Positions 33,300-45,389 of a stretch of DNA of 56,091 nucleotides are shown here, piece after piece. The DNA comes from Gnetum montanum (Eukaryota; Streptophyta; Gnetopsida; Gnetales; Gnetaceae), in NCBI GenBank assembly GCA_015680685.1, contig MNCI01006634.1:160653-216743 (forward strand), in the 5' to 3' direction. Position 1 is the first letter of the stretch, and each line of letters starts with the position of its first letter. The notes under the pieces are model-generated. The model ran no database searches and had not been told where the DNA came from. It was given only the letters and a program-made list of their open reading frames with translations. Made by a program: the position numbers and the translations under genes.

Positions 33300-35880
33300 G
33301 CCAGCATGGATCTAATTAGATATGGCATGAGTAAACATAGCAGTATGGATCCCAAATAGTATTTGGTTTGAAGGGGACTTGAAGGAATTTGATATATAGG
33401 AAGATGGAGAAATAGGATTGTCAAATGTAGGTGTATGTAAGGGCTTAGGTAGACTGTTGCATCGAAAGAAAGGTTTTTTTCTAGATCAAGTGTCTAAACC
33501 ACTCAGTTGATGTAATAGCCTTAGTGGCATTGCATTGTTATGATTGAGCTAGGATTTCACCTTGCATAGATGGAGTAGGTGGTAGCTATGTTGAGGATGG
33601 AGAAAGATATGCAGAAATAGGAGGAGGATAAGGATAAAAGGTGGTATCTATCCTTGCATGTGAAGAATGAGTTCAATAATAGTCAAGAGGGTAGTAGTGA
33701 GGTTGGAAAGTAGAACCGTAACTGAAAGAGTCATGTGGAAAGAAGGGTTTCTAAACATAATACCCATATGAATCAGGTTGTCTGTAAGGGTATTACTACC
33801 TTGGTGATGCCAATGTCCATGACTGTGGTTACTGCCACTATTGATACTACTCATATGGTTGTGGTGGAGTTCCACTTGGATAATACTATTATTGTTGGTG
33901 GAACTACCTAGAATTGCCTTGAGAATAAGGAAATCTTCTAGGTGTTTGCCTTTGTGCTAGTCATGGATGCAGGGCATATACCCTACATTCTTATAAGTGT
34001 GACACAATATGACAACATCCCTTAGGATGTTCATAATCTCAAATGTCACACCCCTCATCATCACCTGATTTGGTTCTTGCAACTTCCTCTATTGTAGTGA
34101 TCTTGCCTCTTACCTCTTTGAATGGCATGTTCAGCTTTCTTATGCCTCCTGTGATCACAATCAATACCTTGTTCTTTAGACTCTTTAGCAATTTTTAGGA
34201 TAGCTTGAAATTAGCTATCCATTGAGTACCATAACTGATCAACCGTTGCTAAAATTTCAGAGGTAAATTTTTGAAGTGACAAGGTTTTCTGATTCATCCC
34301 CTCATCAAGTGATGACTCTTCCTCACTATCAAAGAAGTGAACCTCCATCTTGCGAATGGAAGGATCATAGTTGTACTCTTCTACACTTTCACATTTCCTC
34401 AATTCTTCTTCTTCTTTCACTACCTACTAAATCAACCATTGAATCTATTGAGCTCTTAATTCTAATAATTGCCCTTAGGCATAGACGCTAAGAGTTCTTC
34501 TCATTTCTGATCAAAGCCCATCAAAAATGTGGTGAAGTTACTCCAGTTTAGAATAACCATGGCCTAGACACTTATGCAATAAGGAATAGTATCGACCCAT
34601 GACAGCATCCAAGGATTCATGTATCCATTGTTTCCATTCGTGGATCTACCTACTTAAGTTGGATGCTCAAGAATACATCTAATACTTATCATTGAATAGT
34701 TCAATCATTCTACTCCACCATCTAATAGATTTTGATCCTAAAGACCAATACTAGTTTTCTACTTCTTTAATGAGTTTCCTTAGGAATAACTTAAGCTTTT
34801 TCCATTCATTTTCTATATTTGAAAGGCACATGCATCATCAAAATCATGGAGATATTTCTACAAATCTAAGTTATATCCCCCTTTAAACCTAGGGATATTG
34901 TCCATTTCTAGCCTCTTGCCAACTATCCTTAATGTGCCTTGTAGGAATTTGCACTACCTCTACAATGTTTAACATGCTTCAAGTAGCAAGCAAAGGTTCA
35001 TCGAGGCCATAATTCTAATGCCTACAATGCCCTCTACTACCCCTTTGTTCATGGTGTCAAGTCTCTCTTGAATGTTGGTGCCCTTGATCTTGACTTGTTT
35101 AATGGTCCCTTCAATCATCTTGGATCTATTGGCCACCTCCATCATGGTCACACCCCTTGCAGTTGCGGTCAAAGCCAAAAGAGGAAGAAGATGACAATGA
35201 AGGTGAAGAGGAAGGAGAACTAGTAGCATCACAGTGCCTACTACCCTCTCTTTGGTGATTGCAGCCACAATCACGATCTTGTTTCTTCTCTACATCCCTA
35301 CCCTAACTCTCCTTCTTGGATCCTTCTTTATCATTGGATCCATTCTTGCCGAAACCTAGATTATGGATCGTGGACTGTAGGTTTTGATTTTGACCTCCTT
35401 TATCAAAGTCAAAGAAAGAAATTTCACTGAATGGAAAACCCCCAAGGAAGGGTTCTCCATCATCTTTTTGGTACATTAGGTATGAGTAATCATTGAACCA
35501 ATTCCCCTTTGTAGGTTCATAGTATTGTTCTAGCTATTGATCCCTTAGACATTATGCCTTAGTGGGATGATAATCCCTGGAATCACTATCATGTATAACA
35601 TACTTAGCATGAAGTCCTTAGGGGGCCAAACACACAAGAGTTTGTTAGAGCATTGCAGGAATGGATCGATCGGGTGACAACATGATGTTGTCCTCCATGT
35701 CACATCACCACAGTTTTTCATCCTGATGTAGGATGAAGGTAAAATTGGATACATACTCATTAGGATGAGTGTATACCACTCTATATTGTTGGGGCACCTA
35801 CTAATGTACTCTGTCAAACTTGGGTGGAGAATCACTCCTATGAGAAGAAGACATCTTGTGTTAGAAAATAAAAACATGGT
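33300..35880 (-). pseudogene. Gypsy-B gag (pseudogene)
   Basis: Gag forms the capsid-like particle. The N-terminus at about 35700-35830 reads YRVVYTHPNEYVSNFTFILH, almost the same as gypsy-C gag (YRIVYTHPDEYIPDFTFILH). The retrotransposon gag domain lies at about 34740-34960 and includes NIPRFKGGYN, matching NIPRFEGGYN of gypsy-C. Acidic sequence (EEEELRKCESVEEYNYD, 34360-34420) and Gly/Tyr/Gln-rich C-terminal sequence follow towards 33600. Stops and frameshifts are abundant, so the open pieces at 33648-33875, 34211-34420 and 35545-35877 are fragments, some of them out of the gag frame. Confidence 0.8.
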
Positions 35881-35995
35881 GTGCTTTTTAAAATTTTTGT
35901 AGTTATTTTAAAGTATGATATGACTATAGGGTTCATTCCTAAAATCTTGAATAATTTTCACTAAATCTTAGATAGCACACTTAATAACTAAAAGG

Positions 35996-36014
35996 TCCTC
36001 GGCAATGGCACCAA
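35996..36014 (-). promoter_or_regulatory. Gypsy-B primer binding site (tRNA-Asp type)
   Basis: Minus-strand TTGGTGCCATTGCCGAGGA follows the 5' LTR end (CTCATCA) directly. It matches the plant tRNA-Asp 3' end complement (TGGCGCCGTTGCCGGGGA) apart from three transitions. Gypsy-C has the same type at 54840. Confidence 0.85.
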
Positions 36015-36874
36015 TGATGAGTGGCAAGGTACTCCTACATCCAACCATACAAATCACAAGCATTCACACACGATCCAATCAAATTCCCTAGACCTTAAGT
36101 TCTTAAGTACACTAGTTCTAGGACATGAAATCTAATTGTGACAATTGTTGTCTTCTCAACTATACTTGTGGAGCTTAATTGTATGGTTAAGTATAATTGA
36201 GGCACATGATTTTTATTATTTTATATTTTATTTTTCTATAATTAAGAATAGGTTGAAACCTAATTTATAATTAATTTAACTTAATCTAATTGCTAATCAA
36301 TAACTAACTATCCTAACATAAGTATCTAATCCCACTTTCCATGCACATCTTTAACATGTATAATGTTGCTCGATTATCAAACGTTAAGTGTTGCTGGGAT
36401 TACTAAGTGTCATACGCATGCTTGATGTGGTCATACTTATGTGCTTAATTAATTGACTACTATTGAATCTAATTAGCTTACTTTGGCTTAATTACTTGGA
36501 AACATTAAAGGAAATTGCATAAAACATTAAATGCATAAATAAAATATTTAAGCTAGCCAAGGTGCTATAAGGTTTAATCAAAAAGCTCATCTTTATTTTT
36601 GGACACACTACCATGCTCAGGTACAATAGTGCTCGAATAAAGATCTATACACTCAATACCCCTACTATGGACACTTTGAAAAATATTCTAACCCTGGAGG
36701 AAACAAACTGCAAGAGCTCTACTATGCTATGACAAAAAACTTTATGGAAATTGTGTGGCCAAGTGCTATATTTATAGGCTGGCACATACCCCACAATATT
36801 AGATATCTGACATTTCATCTAGAGGCCCAATATCGCGTACTCAATATTGGATCCAGTCAAAACATGACTCATCA
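36015..36874 (-). repeat. Gypsy-B 5' LTR
   Basis: This is the partner of 26878-27751. On the element strand it begins TGATGAGTCATG at 36874 and ends CACTCATCA at 36015. A TATA box (CCTATAAATATAGC) lies at about 36765-36778. Upstream of it, within the first 100 bases, ATATCG/ATATTG motifs recur (ACGCGATATTGGG, CAGATATCTAATATTG). They look like decayed versions of the palindromic array in the gypsy-C LTR. Confidence 0.95.
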
Positions 36875-36879
36875 CTAAT
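36875..36879. repeat. Target-site duplication of gypsy-B, right copy (CTAAT)
   Basis: It is identical to 26873-26877. The LINE reading resumes immediately to the right. Confidence 0.9.
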
Positions 36880-37460
36880 CATGTAGAATATCATTATGTT
36901 TAGAACCATTCCTTGCATTAAAGTTTCCAAATATATAGGCTTTTCCTTTTAATTCAAATTATACTATATCTCATCCAAAATATTTAAAATGATATTTTAT
37001 GATAAAATTTTTATTTTATAAGTTTTCTCCCAAGAATTTGTTAAAATAAATTTCATTAAAGTTTATAGTGGTTCTTGGTATAAAAATCAAATACACATTT
37101 TATGTTAAATTTTTCCATGTTTTCAAGATTTTTATGAACAATTAATGATAGATTTGCAAGTCAAAGTACCTTAATTTCATCAAATTAGAGTTGTTGTTTG
37201 TTAGATTTTTTAAAAATTTCAAAATTAGCCAAACCTCTAAAAGGTGTTCAATGGATTGCATTTCTTCTATAAGGAAAAGATAAAATAATGAAATTTGGAA
37301 TAAAAATTTCTAAAGAGTCTTTAGTTTTTCATGTCTTAATGTTAGAATATAATGGTAAACCATAGGTGAAATTATCAATTCCTCATTAATGCAATGATTA
37401 TTGACATATGGAAAGACACAATGGTTCATCAATAGTTGTGACTTCTTACAAAGAATATAA
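36880..37460 (-). pseudogene. LINE-1 copy: endonuclease part
   Basis: The minus strand reads ELKGKAYIFGNFNARNG at about 36905-36955. GDFNAR is the hallmark of the APE-type endonuclease of LINEs; here the Asp is Asn (a G-to-A change). A likely preceding helix reads ILG.DIV.FELKGK, as in relatives. Upstream sequence to about 37460 is AT-rich and broken but lies where the rest of the endonuclease should be. Excising gypsy-B and one CTAAT joins this directly to the LINE sequence ending at 26877, in the same orientation. The two pieces are one element. Confidence 0.75.
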
Positions 37461-38855
37461 TCCATGGATTCTAGCTGTTACCATTCTATTATCATGACAC
37501 ACAACACATAGTACCACATGAAGAATAATCATAATTAAGAAAAGAAGAATGAATGTGTAAAAAAGAACCAAAGTTCAAATATAAATATTCATAAACTATG
37601 CTATGAAGAAGAAAGCACTTGTGGATGAACTTTAACTTATGATTGACAATAATAAGATATTGTAACCTACAAATACTAACAAGAAGTTGCAAACACCTTT
37701 CAGAAGAATGAAGATGGTAACCACAAAACAAATACATGAAATTATAAGTAAATATAACATTCATGAAGTGCAATACTTACAAAATCATGAATAATGGAGT
37801 AACATGAATGATAAAGTAACAATAATGGATTATGAAGCATAGATGTGCATAAAACATCAAGGAAGTAAACATGAAGTTATGATGATTAATCATCATAGCT
37901 TACAATGAACTTGATAACTAAAGAGTTAAAGGTATTTTTAAGCATTCTTTATCAGAAAAGTAAAGGTGTTAACAAAGAATCTAGAGTAAGTTCAAATTTG
38001 ATTTCCTAAAGAGGAACAAAAGATCTAAAGTAAGTATGTAAGATGTAGCTGCAAGTGATGTGCTCATGTTCTTAATAGAAGAGGAACCTATAAAAATACT
38101 TACAAAAGGAAAGAAATGCAAGAATCTATCTATGATAAGGTTAAGCATAACAAGGTCAAATTGTGGATACTAGGTGAGTTTAAAGAGGCATAGCCCATGT
38201 AAGATCAACCAATGGAAAAATTCCTAGAAGAGTTATTTAAGTAATAGGAAAAATAAATAATTCATAAAAAATTACAAGCACTATTGTTACAATGAGTTAT
38301 AGTAAGATAAGTGATGTTATCATACATTACAATGGTATTATTCTTAATTATGAATAGTTCATCATCTTGTAAAAAAATCTCAAGACAACCATGTTATGCC
38401 ATGAGTGCAAAAAAATTTCAAGACTCAAAAATACAAAAGAATGTTAAATTTATTAAAGATATATATATTATATAACAACTTCACTTTATCTACTATAGGT
38501 CCATTAATTTTTAAAATCTATAATGAAGATATAATATATCTTTTTATGAAGCTTTAAAAACATTTATAATGGTAATTATTGAATTACTTTTTGCATATAA
38601 AAATGCTAACATTTTGCTTGTACGTATTTCAGTTTGCTTCATTTTATAGATCTTTTTACAAGTTTTTTTGTGATGAGAACTTCATTGATCCAAATTTTGT
38701 AAATCTATAAATAACTATAATATTTTCCAACTTTTGATCCACCATTTGTATTATGAAATTTGACAACAATTTACCTAGATTTAACATTTTTAGATTTAGA
38801 AGGAATTACATCCTTTATTTTAAGTGATTAAATATGAATAATGTCTTTTTTCACC
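37461..38855. other. AT-rich region, nothing recognised
   Basis: This may contain the 5' end of the split LINE, but I cannot see a domain. The open frame 37492-37773 (minus) is Cys/Tyr/Leu-rich, without motif, and looks like chance. Confidence 0.4.
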
Positions 38856-38859
38856 ATTG

Positions 38860-39290
38860 TTACTTCTTGAACTAGGTTTTCATTTTCATTTTCTTCTATT
38901 CCAATAAAATGGATGTTAAAGTTTCTTCATTTCTTTTTATTCATTGAGAAGTTCACATATCATCAAATCTATGTGAGCTTCTTTACTGATTTTCTTCAAG
39001 CTACTTTGCTATTGGATTGGCTTCAATAATAGCTTCGAATGTAGTGATTTTACCTTTCATAAAGTTTTTTTCTTTAGTAGTTTCTTTTAACTAATCATCA
39101 CTTTGATTTTCTTCAATATTAGCTTTCTAAGTAGTGAATATAGCTTCCAATGCAATGATATTTTAACATATCTACTTCATTCATAGTTAAAAAACATGGT
39201 GGAAGAGGATCTTCCTATTATCATAGGAAAATCATGGTTGAAAATTGCTAATGCTAGCTTGATCTTCCAAGATCTCCATCTTAAAATTAA
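38860..39290 (-). pseudogene. Decayed coiled-coil ORF of unknown origin
   Basis: A single minus-strand frame starts at an ATG near 39286 (MEILEDQASISNF) and can be followed for more than 130 codons without a frameshift. It gives Glu/Lys/Gln-rich helical sequence such as KANIEENQSDD, LKETTKEKNFMKGKITTFEA and IKRNEETLTSILLE. It is punctuated by about a dozen stops, mostly TAG and TGA at positions where Gln would fit the helix. Persistence of one frame despite the stops argues that it once encoded protein. I do not recognise the family. It may be the gag or an accessory ORF of an unassigned LTR element, or a processed host sequence. Confidence 0.35.
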
Positions 39291-41720
39291 TATAAAATAT
39301 GAAACCATAAGGATGAGTTAAAATAAAATACCTCGTGATCCTTCCTCGTCCTGTTGCACTATACATATGTATCATTCAAATGAGCCAAATGAAACACTCA
39401 ATGGGCAACACCTAGAATATCATAATGAATATCTTTCATCTATAAGTGTGTGTAATGATCAATTTAACACTCAAAGATCTTCCACGTAATAACTCTGGAT
39501 CAATCATGGGGGAGGAGTCCTCCATGCCATGTAAAATTTTATTTTCCTACTATTTATGTTTCTGCATTTAATTGGTATATTTAGTTATAATGTTGTACCT
39601 TTTGAGCTTCATGGATAAATATTTACAATATTTTCTTTTCTTTTGGAGCATTTTTATTTGTGTGTGTAGAAGAACCAATTAATATGATTTATGAATGCTC
39701 ATCTAATAAGCTAATGGTGGATGGGTGAGTTATAAATGCGATGAGAATGCAATAGTGTCAAATGGATCCAAACTAGAGTCTTAATCAATGGAATGTTTGT
39801 ACAAAAAATTTATTCATCCACTTTTCTTCTATCCATCACTAGTGAACTAGGCTTAGATTCAACAGGAATCTAAGACTTACACTATGAGTTGTTGAAGCTA
39901 ATGCTACTAGAACCATGGGCAAGTAGTGGGTTCACACCTTAGGAAATGAGCTTCAAATTCCTAGTAGAGTTTCTAGTAACTCGCAAAAAAAGGTATGTCA
40001 TTGAGAATTCTTATGACCACTAGATGGTCCTAAATGATGTAATTAGACCAAGGTGCATGTGTTACCTTGCCTAGCCACCCTGGTCAAAAGAGGTTCATTA
40101 TCTTATGAATCTATGCATGCCATGTGGTGGGGGATGCATTCTAATGTTCATGTAAGTCGAAGACTCTATGTGATGATCTAGCACTTTGATCATTTCCATA
40201 ACTCTCATGCTATATCAAAATCCCTCTTCCTATGAAAAAAAATAATATGAAAAATGATGATGAATGAAAAGTAAAGAAAATATGATGAGAAAAAGAAGAA
40301 AAAAAAAGAAATATATATATATATATATAAGTAAAATAACAATGATGATAAGAAGAGGTGATGGGAACAACAATGTGACTTCAAGTTTATTAGTTAATGC
40401 AAATTAGTACTTTTACCATCCTAAAGAAAATCTATAATTACTTACAATGAAATAAAAATAAGTGCTTGAACCAACACCTATGAAAGCCTTTTTCATGTTT
40501 AGCCTATTGTCCAAATTACTTGACTTTCCAAAACATCATGATCCAAGATAATCTTTTGCTCATCCTTACCTATGACCATGAAGATCCAAAAGTCTCTCTC
40601 TTAGTGAACTTTGGTAATGTCAATTATTACTTCCACCTAAATCTAAAATCATTTGTTCTAAGGATCAATGATCATTATCCTTAACCCCATTCAAACCTAG
40701 AATTTTTTTCATTCGTTTATCATGTTATTGTAATCCTTGTTGGGATGTGGGATTAGTTAGTGCATTCAAAGGGTTCAATAGGAGGGTTCTAATAAAGAAA
40801 AATTTGAGGAACTTGTCATGCATATGTGTACGAATGGAGGAAAATCATACTAGAACCTTGACATTTAGATGTTTAGTGGCACATTATCCTAGTTCAATAG
40901 GTAAAAAATCAAAGCTAGATGGCACTAGTAGTGATAGGTGTAACCTTGTGCTTCAAAGGAAGACTTGGAGATCAATCCCTATGGTGCAAATGAGTAGTGG
41001 TGAAAGGTTGTGGTAGTAAATCTCTTATGGATTGTTGGACAAGTTCACATGTTCCATGACCTAAATGAATGGTTGGATAGGGATCTAATGATGTTACACT
41101 CTTACTCTTTTCCTCAATCTCCCACTATTCATTCTCCATCTCTTCCAATCCATTCTTGTCCATGATTATATGTGGTAAGAAATTAATTGGGAAATCCATA
41201 CGATAAGATCTAGTCATCTAAGGGGATTTGCATTTGATGCTAATGTCTCATTGGTTGTTGGAAATCCACAAGTGTCTCACCAATAGTTTTAACAAGGACA
41301 AGAAAAATAAGTTCTTACTATGGGTAAGATCCACTTATGAATCCTTAGTGGATGGGCATTGCAAGTGAGTAAGTTAACACTTATCTCCCAATGATGGTGA
41401 GGGTTTAAACTGCATAAACCACTTGATTGGTCTTCCACTTGTATGAGTGTTAAGTCTTCATGCTTCATGGTTTATTCATGACAAAACCCTCTTCCATTCA
41501 CTTTATTTATGCATGTAATTCATTATTCTTGGTGCTCTAATCATTTTCTCATTTTTCTAACCCATCTTTCCTAGCTTTCATTTTATGGGAACACGTGAAG
41601 TAATTAATTGACTCAATTCCCATGATTATAGACATTACTAAAGAAATTTTCATAATGCTCTTATTGTCATGCTCATTTTATGCTTTACTAGGCTAATTCG
41701 TGGTGATTTATGTAGGTTGT
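39291..41720. other. Unassigned region with an (AT)n microsatellite
   Basis: No domain recognised on either strand. An (AT)n run lies at 40311-40329 within an A-rich tract. The open frame 40747-41016 (plus) has no motif. The sequence may include undetected LTR or internal repeat sequence. Confidence 0.4.
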
Positions 41721-42130
41721 CTACCTTTCATGTGGTGCCAGCAATGAAGAAAGATAAGTTCCAAGGCTTAGATGGAAAATTTTAGTATATTTCCATGTTT
41801 GGGAGGGTGCGCTAATGCACCCCCTACATCAAAACAAGGAAATCAATGGCCCTACATCAATGCACCCCCTATGCTAACAAACTAGTATAAATGGGATGGG
41901 CATCGCATACTTATTCTTGCACTTTTTTCATTTGGTTTTTTACTTTCCTTTGCCTCTAGTTATTCACAAACAAGCAAGACTCTCTTAGATCTTTACCTCA
42001 TAGGTTGGATTAGTGATATATTTTTGCATGCATTCTTCTTGATATTTCTTGTCCTTGGTGTTCTAGTAGTTGTTCAACCCTAGTGTCTTATGACTTAGTC
42101 ATGGGAAAGAGACACTAATTTATGTATGTA
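41720..42130 (+). repeat. Putative 5' LTR of the coiled-coil element
   Basis: Contains the TATA box GTATAAATGGG at 41885-41895. The upstream sequence repeats CAATGCACCCCCTA / CTAATGCACCCCCTA (41813-41865). It corresponds by eye to 45390-45700. Both ends are uncertain. Confidence 0.4.
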
Positions 42131-42339
42131 TTTAATGTATTTGGTAGTTATATGAGAATATTCTACCTTATTTGTATCTACACTTGCATTCCATGATCAT
42201 ATAGTTGTGATAATGTTTCTTAAGTATTTTTAAGAGTTGTATTTATAACTATTTTTATGCATAATTTTTACAATAGTAGTATAATGCCTAGGGGGCTTTA
42301 GCAATCTTCATAGCTTATCATCTTAGGGAAATTATGATC

Positions 42340-45010
42340 AAAGCTTCATAAACTAAGGAGGACTAAGATTGAATAGCATTAGGCCTTGATTTACAATCCT
42401 ATGCCTGAACCACCAAGTCCTAAGGAGGAGAAAGAAGAGCTCAAATCCTATGATATGGAACTTGATCCATAAAGACCTCCATATAGAAGCAGATTAGGAG
42501 AAAATGAGTCATGTTCTTGATCTTTAGGTTAAGTACATGCATAACAATAGGAAACTAAAAAAGTGCTAAAGGGGCTAGTAGAAGATGAAGATGATGATGT
42601 TGACAACATCCAAGAAGGTGTGGGTACACATGATGTTTCATAGCAATTAATTCATGAAGAAAAGAATTACCATAAATTCCTTAAGCTCAATTCTCTTGAG
42701 CTTAAGGAGTCATTATAGTGAATAAGCTTATATGAGTACATCATCTAGTTCTTCATATGATACTAATATGAGGTAGAAGAATTCTACTAGAACCTTACTA
42801 CAGATGATGCCATGAATTTTTTTAGAGGGATTCCTGCACCTATCTTTTCATAAGTAACCTCTAAGGCCACAATTTCTCTAAATGAGCTAACAAATAACTA
42901 GTGGCCATGGACCTACAAGACTAAGCCTAAGCCCAAGTCAAAGACATTTTTAATGTCTTTAACATGAACAAAGAAAAGTTAATATTTTCAAGCTTCCCTT
43001 GATTCATAATGCCATGTAGACAATTTTCATACATAACTTCACCAAATAACCAATGGATATCTTTTCTCTAGGGGCAAAAGTTGTGGCAATGATGAAGGGG
43101 AACTATGACATCAACATTTCATATTTTGTTTACAAGGCCTTTATTTAGAAGATCAAGGATATAGCCAAAGATAAGAGGAAGGCCTATGTCTTTCTAGGTT
43201 TAATTCAAAAACTCTATGAGATAGCAAGCATAGTTAATCATATGGGAAGGTATTCCAAAATTGTGGGAATGGTTGACTAGGAGAATGTAATGATGGTGAT
43301 TCCAAGACAACATTCAGAGGTCATTGGAGTTGTACCTGATTTAGAGGATGAGATGCCTTCTATGGAGGTATCTCATATATGTCCTTTAGACTAACTCCAT
43401 TAGTGCCAAACAAGAACATCATCTATACCTCAAGCATCTTAGCATACATAGGTGCAACAACCTTGTAGATCCATTTCATGACCTCTCAATTTCAACATTA
43501 TACAAAGCCATGAACCTCTTCCTGGTGATAGCTTTTAACTCATTCTGCACATTGAAGATGAGAAGAAAGCTACTATAATTCATGTTAAGGGTTTGCAAGA
43601 CCTTGGAAGCAATTTCTTAAACATGATAGAATCCATTATGGGTGGTGAGGCTATAAGGGAGGATATCTTCTAGTTTTCTCTTTCCTTATTGGATGATCCA
43701 TCCATGGTCCATTATGATGCCACTATTTAGCTACAAACCCATGTTCCTTTGCAAAGTATTTTCTCTTTATATCAATTGAGGTGTAACATGCATACCATCC
43801 AACATGTGGTGGAAGTCCTTCAAGTACTCACTGCTCAACTTGGAACTAGCCATTAGGTAGAATGAGAGCAAAGGATAGATTTAGGTACCAAGTTATTATT
43901 AAGAAATATTGATAGTACAGTGAAGATAAACTTATTAAAGTACATGCCAAGTTGAAAACCACATATGCTAATAGAACTTATTATCTAAGGGAGCTACAAA
44001 GAAGCCAAGCTAAGGTCCATTGACTACATGAGCAACTAGAACACATTATATCATTAGTACTAGCACTTTTCACAATCACTCTAGAGGTTCAAATCAAGTG
44101 CTTCCAAGCTAAATTATTTCAAGTGAATTAGGTTGATGAAAAATTAATGTTCATAAAATATGGCTTGGAGAAACAAATCAAGATGTTGAAGCATCAAATC
44201 TAAGAGTGGAAAAAGATAAGTTAAGAAAAAAAGAAACATGTGCTCTCCCTTTTCAGTAGGTACAAAGATTGAAGGATGAAAGTTAGATCATGGCATAATT
44301 TCATAAAAAATAACTTTGTATAGAGAAAGAGCACTATAACTTGTGTTAGGAGTTAACAAACAAGACTTCTAGGAAAATTAATGATCTCAAGAAGATTCAT
44401 TTGATTAAGCAGGTAACTTGGAATGTCAAGGTATGTTCATTGCACAAACTTGTAACTATGCTTAATGAATGGGTAACTAGGAAGAGGTATAAGATGAAGG
44501 AAAAATTTGACATGTTGCATGTAAAGCTGTAACAAATGACCATAAGTGAGCCAACACTACAAGAAAAGTTGGACCTATTAAAAAATGTGTACATCCTTTT
44601 GTACAAAGCAGTTATTGTAGTTGTTAAGAGAAAACTTAAAGAGGCCAAGGAGGATGTGCAAGTAGAGTAAAGGTGGTACCTTTTTATGGCCCAAACTTTT
44701 CCAAGTTGACTATACATGAATCTAGAGGAGACACTACATTAGGCAACAATCAAGTTGAATATGGCCTAGCACAAGCTCTTGTAGGTGAAGATGAGTCACA
44801 AGTAAGTCCAAGCTGATGCTAAGGAATAATGTTAAGCACTCTTGCAGGATTAGGGACTGATGCATAAGTAGAATAAATAGCTTTGAGCAAGCGTAATGGA
44901 CATTAAAGCATGACTCCCAAGATTTCACATGTCTATACCTAGCTTTCAAGGTTCTTCCCATATCTAGCAAACGCATCAAGAAGCTTCTTCTCTTAGCCAC
45001 CATCCCTTAG
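42340..45010 (+). pseudogene. Decayed gag-like / coiled-coil protein gene
   Basis: Plus-strand frames give an ordered protein broken by stops and a few frameshifts. It has an acidic, Pro-rich start (NPMPEPPSPKEEKEELKSY, 42400-42456), an acidic block (EDEDDDVDNIQEGVG) and a globular-looking part. That part includes NLTTDDAMNFFRGIPAPIFS (42792-42850) and YDINISYFVYKAFI, KDKRKAYVFLGLIQKLYEIA (43109-43225). A long coiled-coil half follows (43890-44930, for example LEKQIKMLKHQIQEWKK with one stop) and the ORF closes near 45009. TAG or TAA sits at many Gln positions. The middle faintly recalls the plant 'Transposase_32' domain, which I cannot confirm. The family is otherwise unknown. Confidence 0.5.
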
Positions 45011-45389
45011 TACTGATTAATGAGTTGGCTTGTATTTTATTATATCCATGGTTTTTTTGTTTTATATTTGTACTTCTCTACATTGATCATGTCATGTGTC
45101 TAGTCCTGATTTTGTGTCTTGGGTGTTAAAGCTATGGGACTAGCTTTACTCAATTGTAAGAGAATGAAGAATCATCCAATGACATTTTGTATGTTGATCG
45201 TAACCCCTAGATCTGGGAAGTATTTCATGTGCCCTATGTATATAGTCTAGCATATTTGGTAGAGGTTCTTAGTCTTCTATGATTCAACCTTTTCTCATGG
45301 GTCACATTTTGAGGTTATATGCATAAGTCCAAGCTCTTTAGGATGATTCTAGCTTCATTCAAATATCCTAGAATCCTTTTTATAGGTTT

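Larger units (their letters stand above)
26878..36874 (-). mobile_element. Gypsy-B: complete but decayed Ty3/gypsy retrotransposon
   Basis: A 10 kb element with two LTRs (26878-27751 and 36015-36874), a tRNA-Asp type PBS, a polypurine tract, and gag, protease, RT, RNase H and integrase in gypsy order on the minus strand. It is flanked by the exact 5-bp duplication CTAAT. The LTRs agree over their whole length but differ at roughly one base in five by eye, so the insertion is old. PBS type, gag and the long 3' non-coding region point to the Tat/Athila branch. All catalytic centres examined except the integrase Asp residues are mutated, and stops interrupt every domain. It sits inside the endonuclease domain of a LINE. 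Confidence 0.95.

Noticed and set aside
39501-39520. CAATCATGGGGGAGGAGTCC, resembling the polypurine tract at 17269
   Set aside because: No TG follows at the expected place and no LTR-like TATA box or ORF order accompanies it, so I do not call an LTR here.
41728-41745. TGGTGCCAGCAATGAAG as a tRNA-Asp type primer binding site
   Set aside because: Only the first seven bases agree with the gypsy PBS, and it lies upstream of the TATA box of the putative LTR, which is the wrong side.
44397-45003. Minus-strand open frames of 106 and 89 codons
   Set aside because: The plus strand carries the ordered coiled-coil reading. The minus frames are open by chance and show no family motif.
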